Of a DNA stretch of 64,000 nt, positions 48,270-61,533 are shown one piece after another. Under the pieces are notes generated by a model. The model ran no database searches and was not told the DNA's origin. It saw nothing but the letters and a program-made list of their open reading frames with translations. Numbering within the stretch: position 1 is the first letter of the stretch; every line of letters starts with the position of its first letter. Location of the stretch: positions 4,812,821 to 4,876,820 of the forward strand of contig JAESIW010000020.1 in assembly GCA_016802295.1 (NCBI GenBank), given 5' to 3'. The stretch comes from Brachionus rotundiformis. Its lineage: Eukaryota > Rotifera > Eurotatoria > Ploima > Brachionidae. The translations under genes were made by a program, and so were the position numbers.

Positions 48270-50741
48270 ATGATCAATTATGGTGGATCCATCACATCGT
48301 CATTTCCTAACACACTTTGCTCTTCGCCATCAGGTCTAACATGCAGTTTCTGCAATCACAGCTTAAATAGTCCTGAATTTCAAAAATGTACCCATTGTGG
48401 CCTAAATATTTGTCAAAAATGTTTATTAGAAAACTACGAAGACTTTCGAGAAAGAAATGATAATTCTCAAGATTTTTGCTACAATCAATGTCATTCTAGA
48501 TTAAAAAACTTATCAATGGCTCATTATAATTTGGTCAAAAAGGACTTCAAACAAATGTACAATTATTCCAAAACAATAGTAGAAAAACTTCATTTGCTAA
48601 ATAATACAATCAAGATAGAAGAATCTACGGTCAGTGAGTTAAATTTGATAAAACATCAAGTTAATACCAAGGCGTTGGAGTTGATTAAACAAATTAATCA
48701 GGAAAAATCGGATCTAATTGAACAAATCGAAAATGTTAAGAGAAAATATGAATCGTAAAATTTAAAAAAAATTAAAAATAAAAATTTTTTAATTTTTAAT
48801 TAAAGAACTCTTAATGAAAAAAAGGAATATTTTGCTCTTTCAATGCAATATAAAGATGAGTTAAAAAAAATAATCAAAAAATATAAAGAGTAATTTTTCA
48901 TTCTTTAAAGTCAAACTATTAAAAAAAATATTTTAAAAGGTATAAATCAGACGAAAAATGCAGCCTTGATGATCTATTAAATCTTTATTTTTCGGTTAAG
49001 ACCATCACTAAAAGTTTAGATGATTATAATCACATAAAATTGATAGCCGAACAAGATCCTGTTCAGGTAAAGTTTGAGGAAAGACCAACTTATCGCAATT
49101 TAATTGGTAAACTTATGTTAAATCAAATGACAAAAGCGTCTTCGAATTGTCCGTCAGATGTATCAAGTGATCCAATTCCGGACCCAATTAAAAGGCACAG
49201 CCACACCGAAAAAACAGGTGAACCAAACAAAAAAAATCAAATTTTAAAAAAGTTGACCAAAAGTCACGAAACAGATCTAAACAAGGATGCATCTAAAAGC
49301 TTTTCACTTAATGATCTCATCAACGCTGCAAATGAGCTTATCACTTTGAAAGAAAATAAACCTCAATATGAATTTTCTTCACCTTTTTTTTTCAATAACA
49401 TGAAAAAAATAAATAAAAATGTAAATAAGTCAACTCCGGTTTTAAATGCTGAAAATGATAAAAAAAATCGTAGCTTTAATGCATTAGATAAAGAAAGTGA
49501 GCCAAATAATGAAGTTAAGCATAGAAAAAATCAATTAGTTAATGAAAGCCTCAATAAAACCTCTAATACTTCATTACATGGTAATTTAAACAAAAATAGC
49601 TCTCCAAGTTCGTCAAAACTAGGTTCAACCAGTCAAAACGCTGTCAACAATCTAGCTTCCAAGTCTGATCGAAACTTTGAAAACATTAAAAGTGTGTCCA
49701 AATCATCCATTAATTCAGATAATCATTGTCCAGTTAAATCGGTGAGATCTGCCAAAGTGGTTGAACATTTGGTGCCAAAAAAAAACCCAAAACAAAGACT
49801 TGAGATTGATATTGTTCCATCACATCTTTATTTTTCAAATAATAATCTTCTAATTTCTTCATCTTATGGTAAAATTCGAGGTAATTAAATGGAAAAATTA
49901 GAAATTTTTTTATTCTAAATTTTAATTAAATTTTTTCCAAGTTCTTGATATCAACACTTTCAAAATGCACAAAGATGAGATAAAAAATGTCCTAATTAAT
50001 GGAATTTGTATGCCGAAATCAGTCGTGTCTAGTCAAGACCCACATTTGCTGTATGCAATTACCAATGCTCAAATGAACCAGAACGATGACGTTCTTAATG
50101 TAAGCAATTCGGTGATTATAGTAACAAAAAGAGAGCTCAAAGTTTTGAAAGTTGAAAGCGGAAATCCAAGTGATGATTATGTCTTTTCAAATCCGAGTGG
50201 AATATGCTATGATATCCATGACAATTTATATGTGTGTGACTCAGGATTCAATCGAGTTAAAGTATTTGATAAAAATATGGTTGTGATAAAAATTCTAGAA
50301 GTAGCAGCTAATGCACAAGATCGCTTGTCTCAACCAAAAAGTGTATCTACTTTTAAGGACACATTGTTTGTGTGTGATTCGGCAAATCACAGAATAGTTA
50401 CCTACGAAATAGTCGATGGCGGCAGTGACTTTAAATTTAAGAGTATTTATGGATATGGATATGGAGATGAGCGTGGAATGCTTCAATATCCATTGGAATG
50501 TTGTGCTGACTCAAAAGGTATATTATATGTGAGAGACCATCACAATTACCGAGTTCAAGCTTTTGATTTGGATGGCAATCCACTACATTTGATTGAGGTT
50601 AATTCTCAATGGGAAACCATTTATTCAATGACAGTCAATGACAATGGCGATATTTACGTGGCTAAAATTGTTCATTATCAAGAAAAAGACAAAGCCGGAA
50701 AAGTCAATACACTCAATAAGTACTTTATTGATATTTATTAA
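48270..50741 (+). CDS. Zinc-finger, coiled-coil, NHL-repeat protein (TRIM-NHL-like)
   Basis: Four exons, 48270-48754, 48806-48889, 48940-49880 and 49942-50741, in frame, 769 aa. A Cys-rich zinc-binding module near residues 25-75 (CSFCN, CTHCGLNICQKCL, then CYNQCH) resembles a B-box/RING- or FYVE-type finger but does not match a canonical RING. A coiled coil of about 100 residues follows (to about residue 190), then a long Ser/Asn/Lys-rich disordered part, then NHL repeats at the C-terminus: NPSGICYDIHDNLYVCDSG, QPKSVSTFKDTLFVCDSAN and YPLECCADSKGILYVRDHH, with a weaker fourth blade (YSMTVNDNGDIYVA). This order is that of TRIM-NHL/Brat/Mei-P26-type proteins, many of which bind RNA through the NHL propeller and regulate mRNA or act as E3 ligases. 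Exact orthology is not claimed. Confidence 0.82.
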
Positions 50742-51466
50742 TTATTTTAATTGTTAGTGTTGTCAACTACTTGTTATCATTTAATTAAATTTTTAACTTT
50801 TATATTTAAATTAAATTTGGTTTAATAAAGAATTTTCAAAAAATTAATAAGTTTTTTTAATTAAAAGTAAAATCAAATATTTGAAAAAAAAAACTCGTCA
50901 AAGTACAATCTTTTGAAATTATTTAGATATTTATTGATAGATAAAAGAGCAGTTTTTCCAAGTGATGCTGCAGATAATTAGAAATTTTAAAATTTTCTTT
51001 TGACCCATTTTAAATATATCTAATTGATGATAAATAAATAATTTGAAAGGTTGATCTTGATTATGGTTACTAAAATAGTCATCATATGACACTTAAGACA
51101 TATTTGACAAAGCTTTTTTCGCGAATTTTCCTGATTAAAATTATTGATAATGATTGATATTGATACAATATTAAATTTATCCCATTCTTTAAATATTTTT
51201 AAAATAACAATATAAAATAATTATATCAGGTTAAATTATTCAATTTCCTTAAACTTGAATAGTTTAATTAGAATCAACAATTTGTTAAAGACCCTGAAAA
51301 TCGAAAGGATTTAGATTATTTATTGACTTAAAAAAAAATCAAATTTTATTTGAATAAAAAACTTTTGACAGTTTGTGTAAAAAATTTAAAAAATACAATT
51401 AAAATTTTCTAAAACATTATTGTTTATTGAGGGCAGAAATTTTCAATCTTTTGAGGGAAATTTTAT
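50742..51466. other. Intergenic, tail-to-tail of the NHL gene and IFT43
   Basis: AT-rich; carries the two 3' ends (AATAAA near 50823 for the NHL gene). No gene seen. Confidence 0.5.
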
Positions 51467-52575
51467 TTAAGAAAAGATATCTTCAAATTTTCTCTCGCGC
51501 CTAGATGTTAAATTCAAACTTGCATCTGTACCAGGTTTTCTGGCATTTTCCATTGGCATGTCAAAACTAAATTTTGTCTCGTTTTCAGTATTTTCTGTAA
51601 GAACTGAAACTACTTCAGTAAAAAGTCTATTCCATTCCCAAATCACGTCCTCTTCTTCGGCAATCTGAGTTTCGGTGCTTAAACCACAATGCAACAAGCT
51701 TACATCAATATTTCCTTCCTTTAAGATAAAAAATAATTTCCATTATCTAGTTTATTATATTTTTATTCAATTACTAAAAATTGAAATGCTTTTTCTTTAA
51801 AAAATTCCTTATCTAGCTCTTTGAATGTTGCTATTTGGTGAACTTGAACACTGAAAATCAAATAATTTAGTAAAATTTAAATTCCAGTAAGTAAACATAC
51901 TCAGGGGCTTCAGCTACTTGGAAAGCAATATCCTCTGCGGGATCAGGCAACTCTTCAAGATCAGGAATTTCGGGAATTTCTAAATAAATTCTATTTTTAT
52001 CCAAATTTTAAATTCCATTAAAGAACAAACCATTTTCTTCAACTTGGTTCATGTCTTTTAGATTTAATTTTCTTGAAAAAGCAGTCGAATTGGACAAGTC
52101 TTCACTTCAGTTAGTTAATTTAGTTTATTAGTGATGTGATACATGGATAAATTACCTTGCGTTTACAGTAAAATTATTTTCTACATTTTTCCTCCTGGAC
52201 CTAAAGTTTTGGCTCTGAGTTAAATTTGGCTCGTTTATTTCTTCGCTTGCATTTGGGCGGTTTCCTTGCAAATTATCCAAACTAATACCTTCTGTAGAGT
52301 TAGAACCTCTACGATTTTGGGTCTTAATGAATTTTAAATATTCAATTAAAAAAATTATTGAAAAAAAAATCTTTTGGTAAAAATTTTACCCTTGATGCTT
52401 CAAGATCTAAAATGGAATCTATATTATCATCATCAATTAAGTCTCTCCTTCGTCTTGATGTTGACTTAGATTTTTAAAATTTGACCATATTACTTAATTA
52501 AAGAATATTTAAATCAAAATTTACTTTTCTGACTGATTTAAATGTTGAATCAAAATCAATATCTTGATCGGACAT
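51467..52575 (-). CDS. IFT43: Intraflagellar transport protein 43 (IFT-A complex)
   Basis: Seven small exons: 52575-52525, 52464-52390, 52322-52156, 52104-52031, 51979-51901, 51850-51775 and 51718-51467, all in frame, 257 aa. The N-terminal half is polar and disordered (Arg-rich RRRRD, Asn/Ser). The conserved C-terminal half carries EIPEIPDLEE, VQVHQIATFKELDKEF, NIDVSLLHCGL and DVIWEWNRLFTEV, which match IFT43 in order and spacing. IFT43 binds IFT121 in the IFT-A particle that runs retrograde transport in cilia; its presence agrees with a ciliated animal. The tail after WNRLFTEV is a little longer than usual. Introns are 50-70 nt. Confidence 0.92.
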
Positions 52576-55571
52576 TATCTACTAAAAATTTTTTCAATTA
52601 AAATTTTTCCAATTAATGTTATTGATAATAATTTTTGAGAAATATTTTCCAATTTTATGCTCGACATTTTTCGGTTACCATGGTGAACTTGCATATAAGT
52701 TATTAATTTGTCTCAATTTAAAATCTCATATTTTAAATCATTTTAAGTTATCTTAAAATTATAAAGAAAAATCATCATTTGTTTTGATTTCAAAATAATT
52801 AGATAGCAGAACTGTTTATGTTAATTCGTTAAAAATGTTTTTGAAGAATATTTTAAGATAAACAATCAAAATTATTGATGAAATTAGTACAATAATTTAT
52901 TTTTACAAAAAATTAATTCATACAAACGTAATATAAAAAAATTATAACTAAAGGTTATTTTTTATCATTGAATAATAAGTTATTTTTCATTTTCCAAAAC
53001 AATGTGTAAAAAAGAAATAAATGAATTTTATTTATACATTCCACTTAAAATTGTCATATCAGTAGATATTTTTAATTAAATTTTACTTGAATGAATGAAT
53101 TTAATTAAATATTTTTCGATTTTTTAAATCAACAATAAAATAAATTTGTTCTTAATTAGTTTTTAAAATTTTTTTGTCGGAAAACTATTAATTACTTAGC
53201 CAATTAAGTTTTTTTTTAATTTAGAAATTTAGTTTCTATAAAAACAGTCATTTTAAAATAGCTTTAGAATAGTTCGATGATAATTTAAGCTAATTTTATT
53301 TAGATAAAAAATTTCAATAAAATAGTTTTTTATTTATTCATTATTATTATTATAATTATCAAATATTTTTATAAAGATTTTTTGGTTTTTTAAATATAGG
53401 CTTTTATGGTTCTTCTATTTTTGAGTCTTCAATTCATGGACTTCATTGAATTAATACATCACGATTAGAGCGGATATTATCTCAAAATTGTTTAAAAAAT
53501 GAAAATATACATAAATTCTCAGTTTAAACTGTTGTATAATAAAATATTGATTTAAATTCTTAGAAATATTTCGATTATTTATCTCTTATTTCAAAAGTAC
53601 TTAAATGAGATTAATCTAAAAAAAGTTTTAGTTGATCAAATATAAAAGCTTTTTATTATGAATTTCAAAATCGATAAATTTTGTAAATAAAGTATTTTCC
53701 TATTTTGAAGATTTTATTAAAAGAGTTTTCCAAAAATTAAGTCAAGGGCCAAATAAAACTGTCCTATTAAATTTAAAGCAAAATAGCACACGACACACAA
53801 ACTACACAAAACAAGTTTAAGTAAATATAAAAAATTTTAGGTCATAGGAATTCTAACATTAAAAAATATATAAAATAAAATTTCCAATATTCTAAAACTA
53901 AGATAAACACTTTTTAAAAATATTCGAAAAATAATTCAAATCGGCTGTATTAATATTTCTTGTCAATATTTTATTCTTAATACATTTTACTTCAATATCA
54001 AGTATCATAGCAACTGACTGATTCTTAATTTTTAATAATTTTGTTTTTACGAAATCGATTTGTAGACTAAAAATGCATATAAGTAAATTTCTATCGTAAT
54101 ATTAATTTTTAATTTATTCTATCAATTAAGAAGACTAGAAAAATGCTCTAATATATTTTAAATAAATTTAATTAATGACATTTCTGTCAAAAACCTTGTT
54201 TTTTGTGTTTTTTAAATATAAAAAATTTACTTTGATCTAAGAAATATTAATTATGTAGTTTTATAAATATAGATTGAGTTTTTGCTGAAAATAACAGTAA
54301 TAAATGATTGAAGTTGGTACTTATCAGCAGAAAATGATAAATGGCTCAATGTTTGTTAATATTCTGCTAAGAACTCTCTTATGTAGAAGAGAAATTAGGA
54401 AGTTTTAGCCAAATTTATGTATTAGAATTTAATTAGGATGGTAATTTTAATCTTTATTTATAAGAAGAATGAATTAGTTAAATTATCTAAATGTAACAAA
54501 AACAGAAATGCTCATTTTTAGTCGAAAATCACGACTGTTCAAACTTGAAAATAATTAATAAAATTCTTATCACTTAGGTCCTAATGCAAAATATAGTGAA
54601 TTGGAAAAAAGTCGTGCTTACTTTTTGATAAATAAAATCGAATGACAGGTATAATTTAATAGGTATGCTTTTTTCTCTCTTAGAATTATAAAATTCAAAT
54701 TTTTTTAATTCGAAATACCTCGTTATACAGATTTTATTATTTAATAGTTTTATTATTTTATTTTGTCTAAATTAATTTTTAAGCAATTTATATTTCAATA
54801 ATATTTTATAAACATTTTCCTTATAATTTAATTTAATTTTTATTTAAGTTTAACAGATTTATTAAAATAATTTCGTGCTTAAATTTGCGTTACTAATCCG
54901 AAATGAATCTTGGAAATAAATAGGGCTTTTAATCCACGTAATTTTATTGTAGCAAAATAAAATATTATTAATTTTTATTTCGGCATAATATTTTTGGTTT
55001 TTTTTTTTAATTTAAAACGAAAAAGTTTATGAACGTGTCAGAATAAAAATAATCTTAAGCATTAAATAGAAATTCTTAAATCAAAATTAAGACTATGAAA
55101 ATTTTAAAGCTATTTTATTGAGTTTCAATTTATAATACGGTTTTTAGAATCAATCACGAGAATGATATTTTTTTAAATAAGGGATGATAGAGTTCTCAAT
55201 ATAGTTTTTAAATTTTTTTATCTAAGTATCACCAACTATTAGATAAAAAAATCATAATGTACTTCTTTTGAACCAATTTTAAACATAAAAATTTAATCAA
55301 AAGTTTTTAATCTAAATAAATTATTTGCCATTTAAGCATACAATTATTAATAAATCAGCACAGTATGACAATTAAATTAATTATATTCTTCGAAATACAA
55401 ATTTTTAGAACTAGGTGTAAAAACTATAGAGCAATTTTCTTATTTTAGACATTAAATTATGATTAAATATCAGCTATTCTTAGCTCAACTAAAACTATTT
55501 AGCTAATGAAGTTTAACTTACTTTTAAATTTTGATTTAGATGAATTTAGACTAGAAAGAAAACCTGAATAA
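52576..55571. other. Gene-free gap
   Basis: About 3 kb of very AT-rich sequence. No supportable coding frame, RNA gene or repeat structure on either strand. Confidence 0.5.
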
Positions 55572-56013
55572 ATGAAAAACACTATTAAATATTTCCTCTT
55601 GACCATAATAGTCTTATGGCTATTCGGCTTTTGGTACATACTCTCTGGAAATTCACGTAAAAATACTAATCAAGATATAGACAATGACAATAACTTAGAT
55701 AATTGGTTACAAAATGCTGAAAAAGAAATTTTAGATTTACAGTCTAAAAATCGCCGTAACGAAGAAATAATCAATGAACTAAGGTATTTACATTTTTAGA
55801 TGAGAAAAATATTCCTATTTAAAAGTTTTTAGACAAAAAGCCCAAGATTATGAGAAGCAAATCGGTCACTTTAAGTCTGAACAAATGGAAACTTTCAGTA
55901 AAAAAAGGAAAATTAAATATTCAACAATTTAAATGAACCATTTATTTAAAGATCCAAACTTAAAATTTGAAGAAACTCGACGAAAAATTTATCATGATAT
56001 GTATCATAATTAA
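55572..56013 (+). CDS. Short type II membrane protein resembling only the FUT8 stem
   Basis: Three exons, 55572-55783, 55833-55897 and 55952-56013 (last intron 54 nt), in frame, 112 aa. The N-terminus has a signal anchor (FLLTIIVLWLFGFWYI, about residues 8-24), then an acidic/Asn segment and a coiled coil (NAEKEILDLQSKNRRNEEII, KAQDYEKQIGHFKS), ending FEETRRKIYHDMYHN and a stop. This layout and the RRKIY region resemble the membrane anchor and helical stem of alpha-1,6-fucosyltransferase FUT8, but the catalytic GT23 and SH3 domains are missing. No further coding exon was found in the next 800 bp. It may be a truncated duplicate of FUT8, a regulatory stem-only protein that could dimerise with the full enzyme, or an unrelated coiled-coil protein. 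Confidence 0.5.
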
Positions 56014-56820
56014 ATTTTATTAAATTTTATTAATTTTGAATTATTAAATATAATTGTTAAATAAAACAAATTAAAAGATTTTATTTTTGAAAAATTATTT
56101 TAAAATATCATTCCTTACTTTTCATTTAAAAAAGATTAAAATTTCTTTAATTTTTTTTTTGATTCACAGAAATCTATTATTTGATTGGAATGTTAAAAAA
56201 CATTAGTTAAAGTAAATAATTTCTTACCAATGTTAACCAACAACCTACCAATGTTAAATTTGATCAAATAAGATCATTTATACATATAAATTATATTTTA
56301 TTAATGACTTCATATTTATTTTTAAAAAGAAGTAAAATAAAGTTTTCTTAACTGCATAAAAATCTTGATTTATTTAATTTGATTGTTGTTAGTTTTACCT
56401 AATTAGTAAAAAAATATAAATTTTAAAAAAATTTTACATACTTTCTAAGAAATTTTTTCTTAATTTCTTAATTATTTAGGAATTTTTTGACTCAATGAAA
56501 ATAGAAATATCGAACTTTTTTCAAAAATTATTCTAAATCGATTATTTATTTTAAGGTAGATACAAAACTTATTTTTTTTTAAAATCTTTGACTAAATATA
56601 CTAATTAATAAATCTAATTTATACTAGTCGCTTGACGTAACTGATTTTGGAATAAATAAATTTTCTTAAATCAAACTAAAAACATAAATTGAAAATCAAT
56701 TTTTCTGAACATTTATTTGTTTTTGATTAAAATTTTAAAACACTTTTTTTGTTAAGAAAAAAAAAACTTTTAATAAATCAATCCAAAGAAAAATTCAAAA
56801 ACTTAAAAAAATTTTGAAAA
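56014..56820. other. Intergenic AT-rich spacer
   Basis: No FUT8 catalytic exons or other coding sequence seen. Confidence 0.5.
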
Positions 56821-58942
56821 ATGTTAAAAAAGCAATCAAAAACCAAAAAGGCATGTGAACTTATTTTTTACTGCATTTTCATTTGGACATTATTCATTTT
56901 GTCAAATGGCACATATAGCAACGATTTTTATAGATATCAGCGATCTTTGAAAAATGTTTTTGGAAAAAAACTTAATAAAAAAACACTAAATAAGGTTTTT
57001 AAATTTATTTTTATTAATTTCATTTTTTAAAACTTCTAAATAGATAGATAGAAGAGAAAAAATTTACCAATGGATTACATATCATGTTAATGAAACATTT
57101 TACAAAAATAATGATAAATATATTTCAGATAATGCTTCGTTTATGCTTAACCATCCAATAATCAGACAACTGAGAGTTAAAAATGGTAATATTTTGATTT
57201 TTGTTCGGCTCAAATTTTGATGGAATTTTTTAATCACAAATAAAGTTTTTTTTTATCAATAAGTTCTCTCGATCCATTTTCTATTCTTGAAGGTATATTT
57301 GAAATTTATTAATACTTCATAAGATTAAGTGAAAGTGATAGTTAATTCAAAAATGTTAGTAAAATTCTCAAATAAGAATATAATAATAAAATTCAAATAA
57401 AATTCTAATAACCATGATCATATATTTGATGTTTTTCATTTAGAATAAAAATGGAAAATAAGTACCATATCAAATCAACAATTTTATTAAGATTTCTTAA
57501 ATCTAGAATTATTTTTCAAAAATGAATCCTTTAACAATATAAGTCTAGACAATAATTAAAAAGAAGATTAAAATCTTTAAGAGAGCAATATTTTATTTAA
57601 AATAAACATTTTTTTATATAAATAAAATTTTAATTTTAAAGAACAGTGCAAAACAACCAAAGTATTCGATTATGGTTGTAATTATGATTTTAGTGATCAA
57701 AATCAGGTCAAGAGTGATTTTGATCTGAATTGGCAATTTGTTAATTCGAGCTTGAATAATTATTCAAACTTGTCCAAATGCTTTCGCTATACCAATTCAG
57801 ATGAGCTTGAAAGTTATCCTTACTTTGGCCAATATGAAGCCTATACCGATGGTGGATACGTTTATGAATTGAATTCAAATAAACAAAATATTTTATTTGA
57901 GTTGAAAATTTTGCAAGACAACAACTGGATTGATAATTTGACCAGAGCAGTTTTTGTTGAATTTTCAACTTTTAATCCAAATATAAAACTCTTTTGTCAT
58001 TGTGTTATTTTATTTGAAATTCTACCAACTGGCAATGTTATCAATACAGCATTTTTTCGCCCACTTAGGCTTTATTATTCTTCACAAGTTTTATTTAACA
58101 TTTGTGGAATAATCTATTTGATTTGGATTTCAATTTCTTGTCTATATCAAATTTTTTTGTTGTACAAAAAGAGGCTTAATTATTTTAAAAACTTTCTTGT
58201 ATACATTGATTTGATCTTAATTTTATTTACTTGGATTCCATTATATTTTTTCTTGTCGAGAAATTCATCTGTGGAATCAGTAAAAAATAAAATTAAGGAT
58301 AAAAAATGGATCAACCTTCATTTGGTGGCACAATGGAACGATAAATTGGATGCTTGTTTAGGATTTTGTGCATTTTTAGCCATAATCAAATTTGTACCAT
58401 TATTAAAATTTGTCAATAAAATGCATTTAATTTTTTTCAGAATCATGAGATCAGTTTTAAAGGAATTATTTTTTTCGTCATTTATTTTCTTTTTAATTTT
58501 GATTTCTTTTGTTCAAATTTTTTATTTATTATTAAATGATAAATCTAAGCGATTTTCAACTTTAATTCGGTCTTTTCAATCATCTTTTATGATTTTATTT
58601 GGAAATATTGACAATCAAGTTTATGATGGATATATTTCATTTTTTGGATCCTTAATAACAGTTTTTCATTATATAACAATTTCAATTATTTCATTGAATA
58701 TATTAAAGGCAATTTTTATTCAAAATTATTTAGTATTTGATTGTAATGACGATCAAGACGAAGAAAGCTATTTTGATGCCATGTTTGATAAAATAGAGAA
58801 TTGGTTTGAAAATCAAACAGGAAAAAAAACGCCAGTTTATAAAAATTTTGAGAGTAATGTATTTACAAAACTTGAAAGAAGAGTTTCAGTAACAATTGGC
58901 GAAAATGTTCATTATTTTTCAATGAGCTTACACTCGTTTTAA
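56821..58942 (+). CDS. Short polycystin-like (PKD2 family) cation channel
   Basis: Three exons, 56821-56994, 57044-57185 and 57642-58942, in frame, 538 aa. TM1 (CELIFYCIFIWTLFILSNG, about residues 12-31) is followed by the polycystin (TOP) extracellular domain: HPIIRQLRVKN, a Cys pair around CKTTKVFDYGCNYD, YTDGGYVYEL and the family hallmark NLTRAVFVEFSTFNPNIKLF. Then come five membrane segments (the VSLD-like S2-S4 and S5-S6), with a pore region reading MILFGNIDN. In PKD2 the filter holds LGD; here the acidic residue is replaced by Asn, so ion selectivity may differ. N- and C-terminal cytosolic tails are short and no EF hand or coiled coil is evident, making it smaller than PKD2. Likely located in cilia or ER by analogy. 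Paralogue identity within the family is not settled. Confidence 0.85.
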
Positions 58943-59112
58943 AACTTTGAAATATTTTTTAAGATTTTTTTCAGATTATTAAGATTGACAATATAAAATG
59001 TGCAAAAATTAAATTAATAAAATTTTTGATATTTTTTGTTTTGATTGATGATGTTAATAACAAATGAAAACATAAAAAAATTAGAATTTTATTTTTAAAT
59101 TTAAATATAATG

Positions 59113-60003
59113 TTATAAACCCAACTTGTTTCTTAATGCTCTAGGCCATTTAGGATCTGGAGTATGGTTTATAACCAAATTATTTATTTATTTATTTAAT
59201 ATATAATTTAAGGGGAATGTTCCTCTTGGCAGCTCCGAACGGCGTAGAGCCTTCTTTTCAGTATTTGATTGTAATGACGATCAAGTTGGATTCTGCTCTA
59301 ATGGTACCTCTTCTTGTTCAATTTTGATATTTAGCTTGTATTTTCCTTCGTAATTGCTTCTCGCATCTGCTCTTGTGAAAGTATTGTGGCATGTTTTTGT
59401 TTTATTTATTTTGAGGCCCCATTTTTTGCAAAACTCCACAATTTTTTCTATTGAATCTTGAAGGAGACGCTCAATTTCTTTTTTAGAGGTTCTTGTAATC
59501 CATATGCAAAGATCATCCGCAAACAGAGCAATTTTTACTTCCTTTGGCAGGTTGTAGGCAATGTCACTAAAGAAAAGAATATACAGGGTCGGTGAGAGAG
59601 AGCTACCTTGAGAGACCCCACAAGTTATTGACTTCTCAAATGATAAGGTTTGATTATGACAAACTTGGAATGATCGGTCATTTAGGAAGTTTCTGATCCA
59701 GTTTAACAACATGCTGTGGACATTTTGGTCTTTTAATTTGGCTATCATTCTACGATGGGATGTCTTATCAAAGGCCTTCTCAAGGTCAAAAAAATATCTC
59801 CAATTAATTCATTGACTATCGTTGATGGTTTCCTAAAACATTTTTCATGCATTGAAAATTGCGTGGATCGAACGTAATGTGTTAAAGGGGAGATTTTTGA
59901 GAACTTTATTAGTAATGCCATCGAAGCCTGGTGACGCTTCCATTTTGGTGGCCAAATTAGTGAAATTAACTTATTAAATAGTGATTTATTAATAAATGTC
60001 AAT
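59113..60003 (-). mobile_element. LINE (non-LTR retrotransposon) remnant, internally deleted
   Basis: On the minus strand, reverse-transcriptase pieces are recognisable in shifted frames: ATKMEASPGFDGITNKVLK near 59950-59890, FFDLEKAFDKTSHRRMI near 59800-59750, then 59748-59281 with NDRSFQVCHNQ, GVSQGSSLSPTLYILFFSDI and the FADD catalytic box. The 3' end supplies a C-terminal ORF end (WPRALRNKLGL, stop at 59113-59115) preceded by a short TTTA repeat. Domains between the RT palm and the C-terminus are gone. Frameshifts, stops and deletions mean it is dead. The RT style suggests a Jockey/CR1-like clade, not decided. Confidence 0.85.
59260..59285 (+). repeat. 26-bp copy of polycystin gene sequence inside the LINE remnant
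   Basis: Exact duplicate of 58732-58757 (coding sequence of the polycystin-like gene, same strand), placed precisely between the RT part and the 3' part of the LINE remnant, about 530 bp downstream of the donor. Looks like filler DNA from break repair or template switching. Confidence 0.85.
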
Positions 60004-61533
60004 TTAAGCCCAACAAATAATAAAGGAAATACAACAAAATAAGAGGGAATATTGTATCACCACACACTCAAGTATGACCAACACATTCAATTCCTGATGA
60101 GCACACATCTAATGTGTCTAATTAAGTTAAGAAACACACACACACACGCAAATCATATCTTCCATTTTAGATAATATCTACAAGAACAAGATTGATTATT
60201 CATGTTTATAAAATATTTTTCATAATAATTATACAATTTAGGGTCGGCTCTTTTAAATTCATTAGTTATTATTTTTTTCTAGTCTTGAAATAGCTGTTGT
60301 AACAGTTGGTACAGAACTAAATTCGTCAATATTAATTTAATAGTATTTGGTCAGATCCCGTAAACAATCTAAAAATTGTAATATGCTAAGCTTTCTTTTG
60401 TAATGTCTGTTGATCATACTTAAGTGTGTGGTGGATGCACTGTAATATTACAGACATTTAAGTTGACTGGAGTTTTTTTTGTTGAAAATTAAAACAATAA
60501 CAATTAAATATGGTATAAAACAAAAAATAAAATTTAATCTTGAAAAATTCAATTCATTGCATTTGGAGGAAAGTTAAAATATCTTGGTCTTATCAAATAG
60601 AAAAAATCACAATAAAGACCTAGGAGAAACGAAGATTGAAACAGCATTTTATTTTATATCTTAGAATACTTACAGATTGATAATACTTGACAATCCGAAT
60701 AAAATTCATCTTAATAAAATCCTCACTGGACTTTTTACTAAAAAACAAATTAAAAAAATTAAAAACAATTAAAGCGACTATCATAAAAAAATGCTAAACC
60801 TTCAAAAAACATCTGCATTTGGACTAGAAAAAATGAAAGGCTAATTTATAAAAGGAAAACTTGAAATAAACAGAAAAGATAAGGTAGAGCTTAGAAAAGT
60901 ATCAGTATTAAAAGAATTGAATGATTGCTTGGAAAATTATAGCTGAAAAAGAGTGTCAATCGATGGTGTGTGGTCCTTGAACTCGAAAAACAATTAGGTC
61001 AATTAAAATTGAAGCAAAGAAACAACAAAAAATCAAATCAAATAATAATTATTGTAATTTAGCAATAACAAAAAAGTATTTTAATTAAGTTTTTTTATTT
61101 TATTTTTTAACTTTTGAATCGATGAACAAGCAATTTTTGTCTTATTTAACATTGAATCTGATCTTAGAATTTTATAGATCGCTTATAAGGCGTTCAATGA
61201 AATAAATAAATGTATAATAATAATGATGAAGAAATGAAAAAGTTTTTAAAAATTAGAAAAAAGCACTTTACGGATTTTTAATATAATAAAAATAATCAAC
61301 AATTGAATTTTTTCATGATTAGTTTGATAAAGAAAGCAAAGATCAGCTAAAATATTTAAGCTAAATATCAATTTTTAGGAACTCCATGACTAAAAATCAT
61401 ACAATTATTTTTAAACAAAATTTGTGATAGCAAAATTTTCTTTGCGATCAGAGTATATGTAGATAATAAAAAATATCTAAAAATTTTTAAAAAACTATTT
61501 TTGAAATATTACGAAAATAAAAAAAATTATATA
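60004..61533. other. Intergenic, with a CA microsatellite
   Basis: AT-rich spacer containing a short (AC)n tract at about 60135-60148 and a few stop-riddled stretches. No gene seen. Confidence 0.5.

Noticed and set aside
59745..60002. 85-codon minus-strand frame as a separate gene
   Set aside because: It overlaps shifted-frame reverse transcriptase pieces (MEASPGFDGIT, FDLEKAFD) and is part of the LINE remnant.
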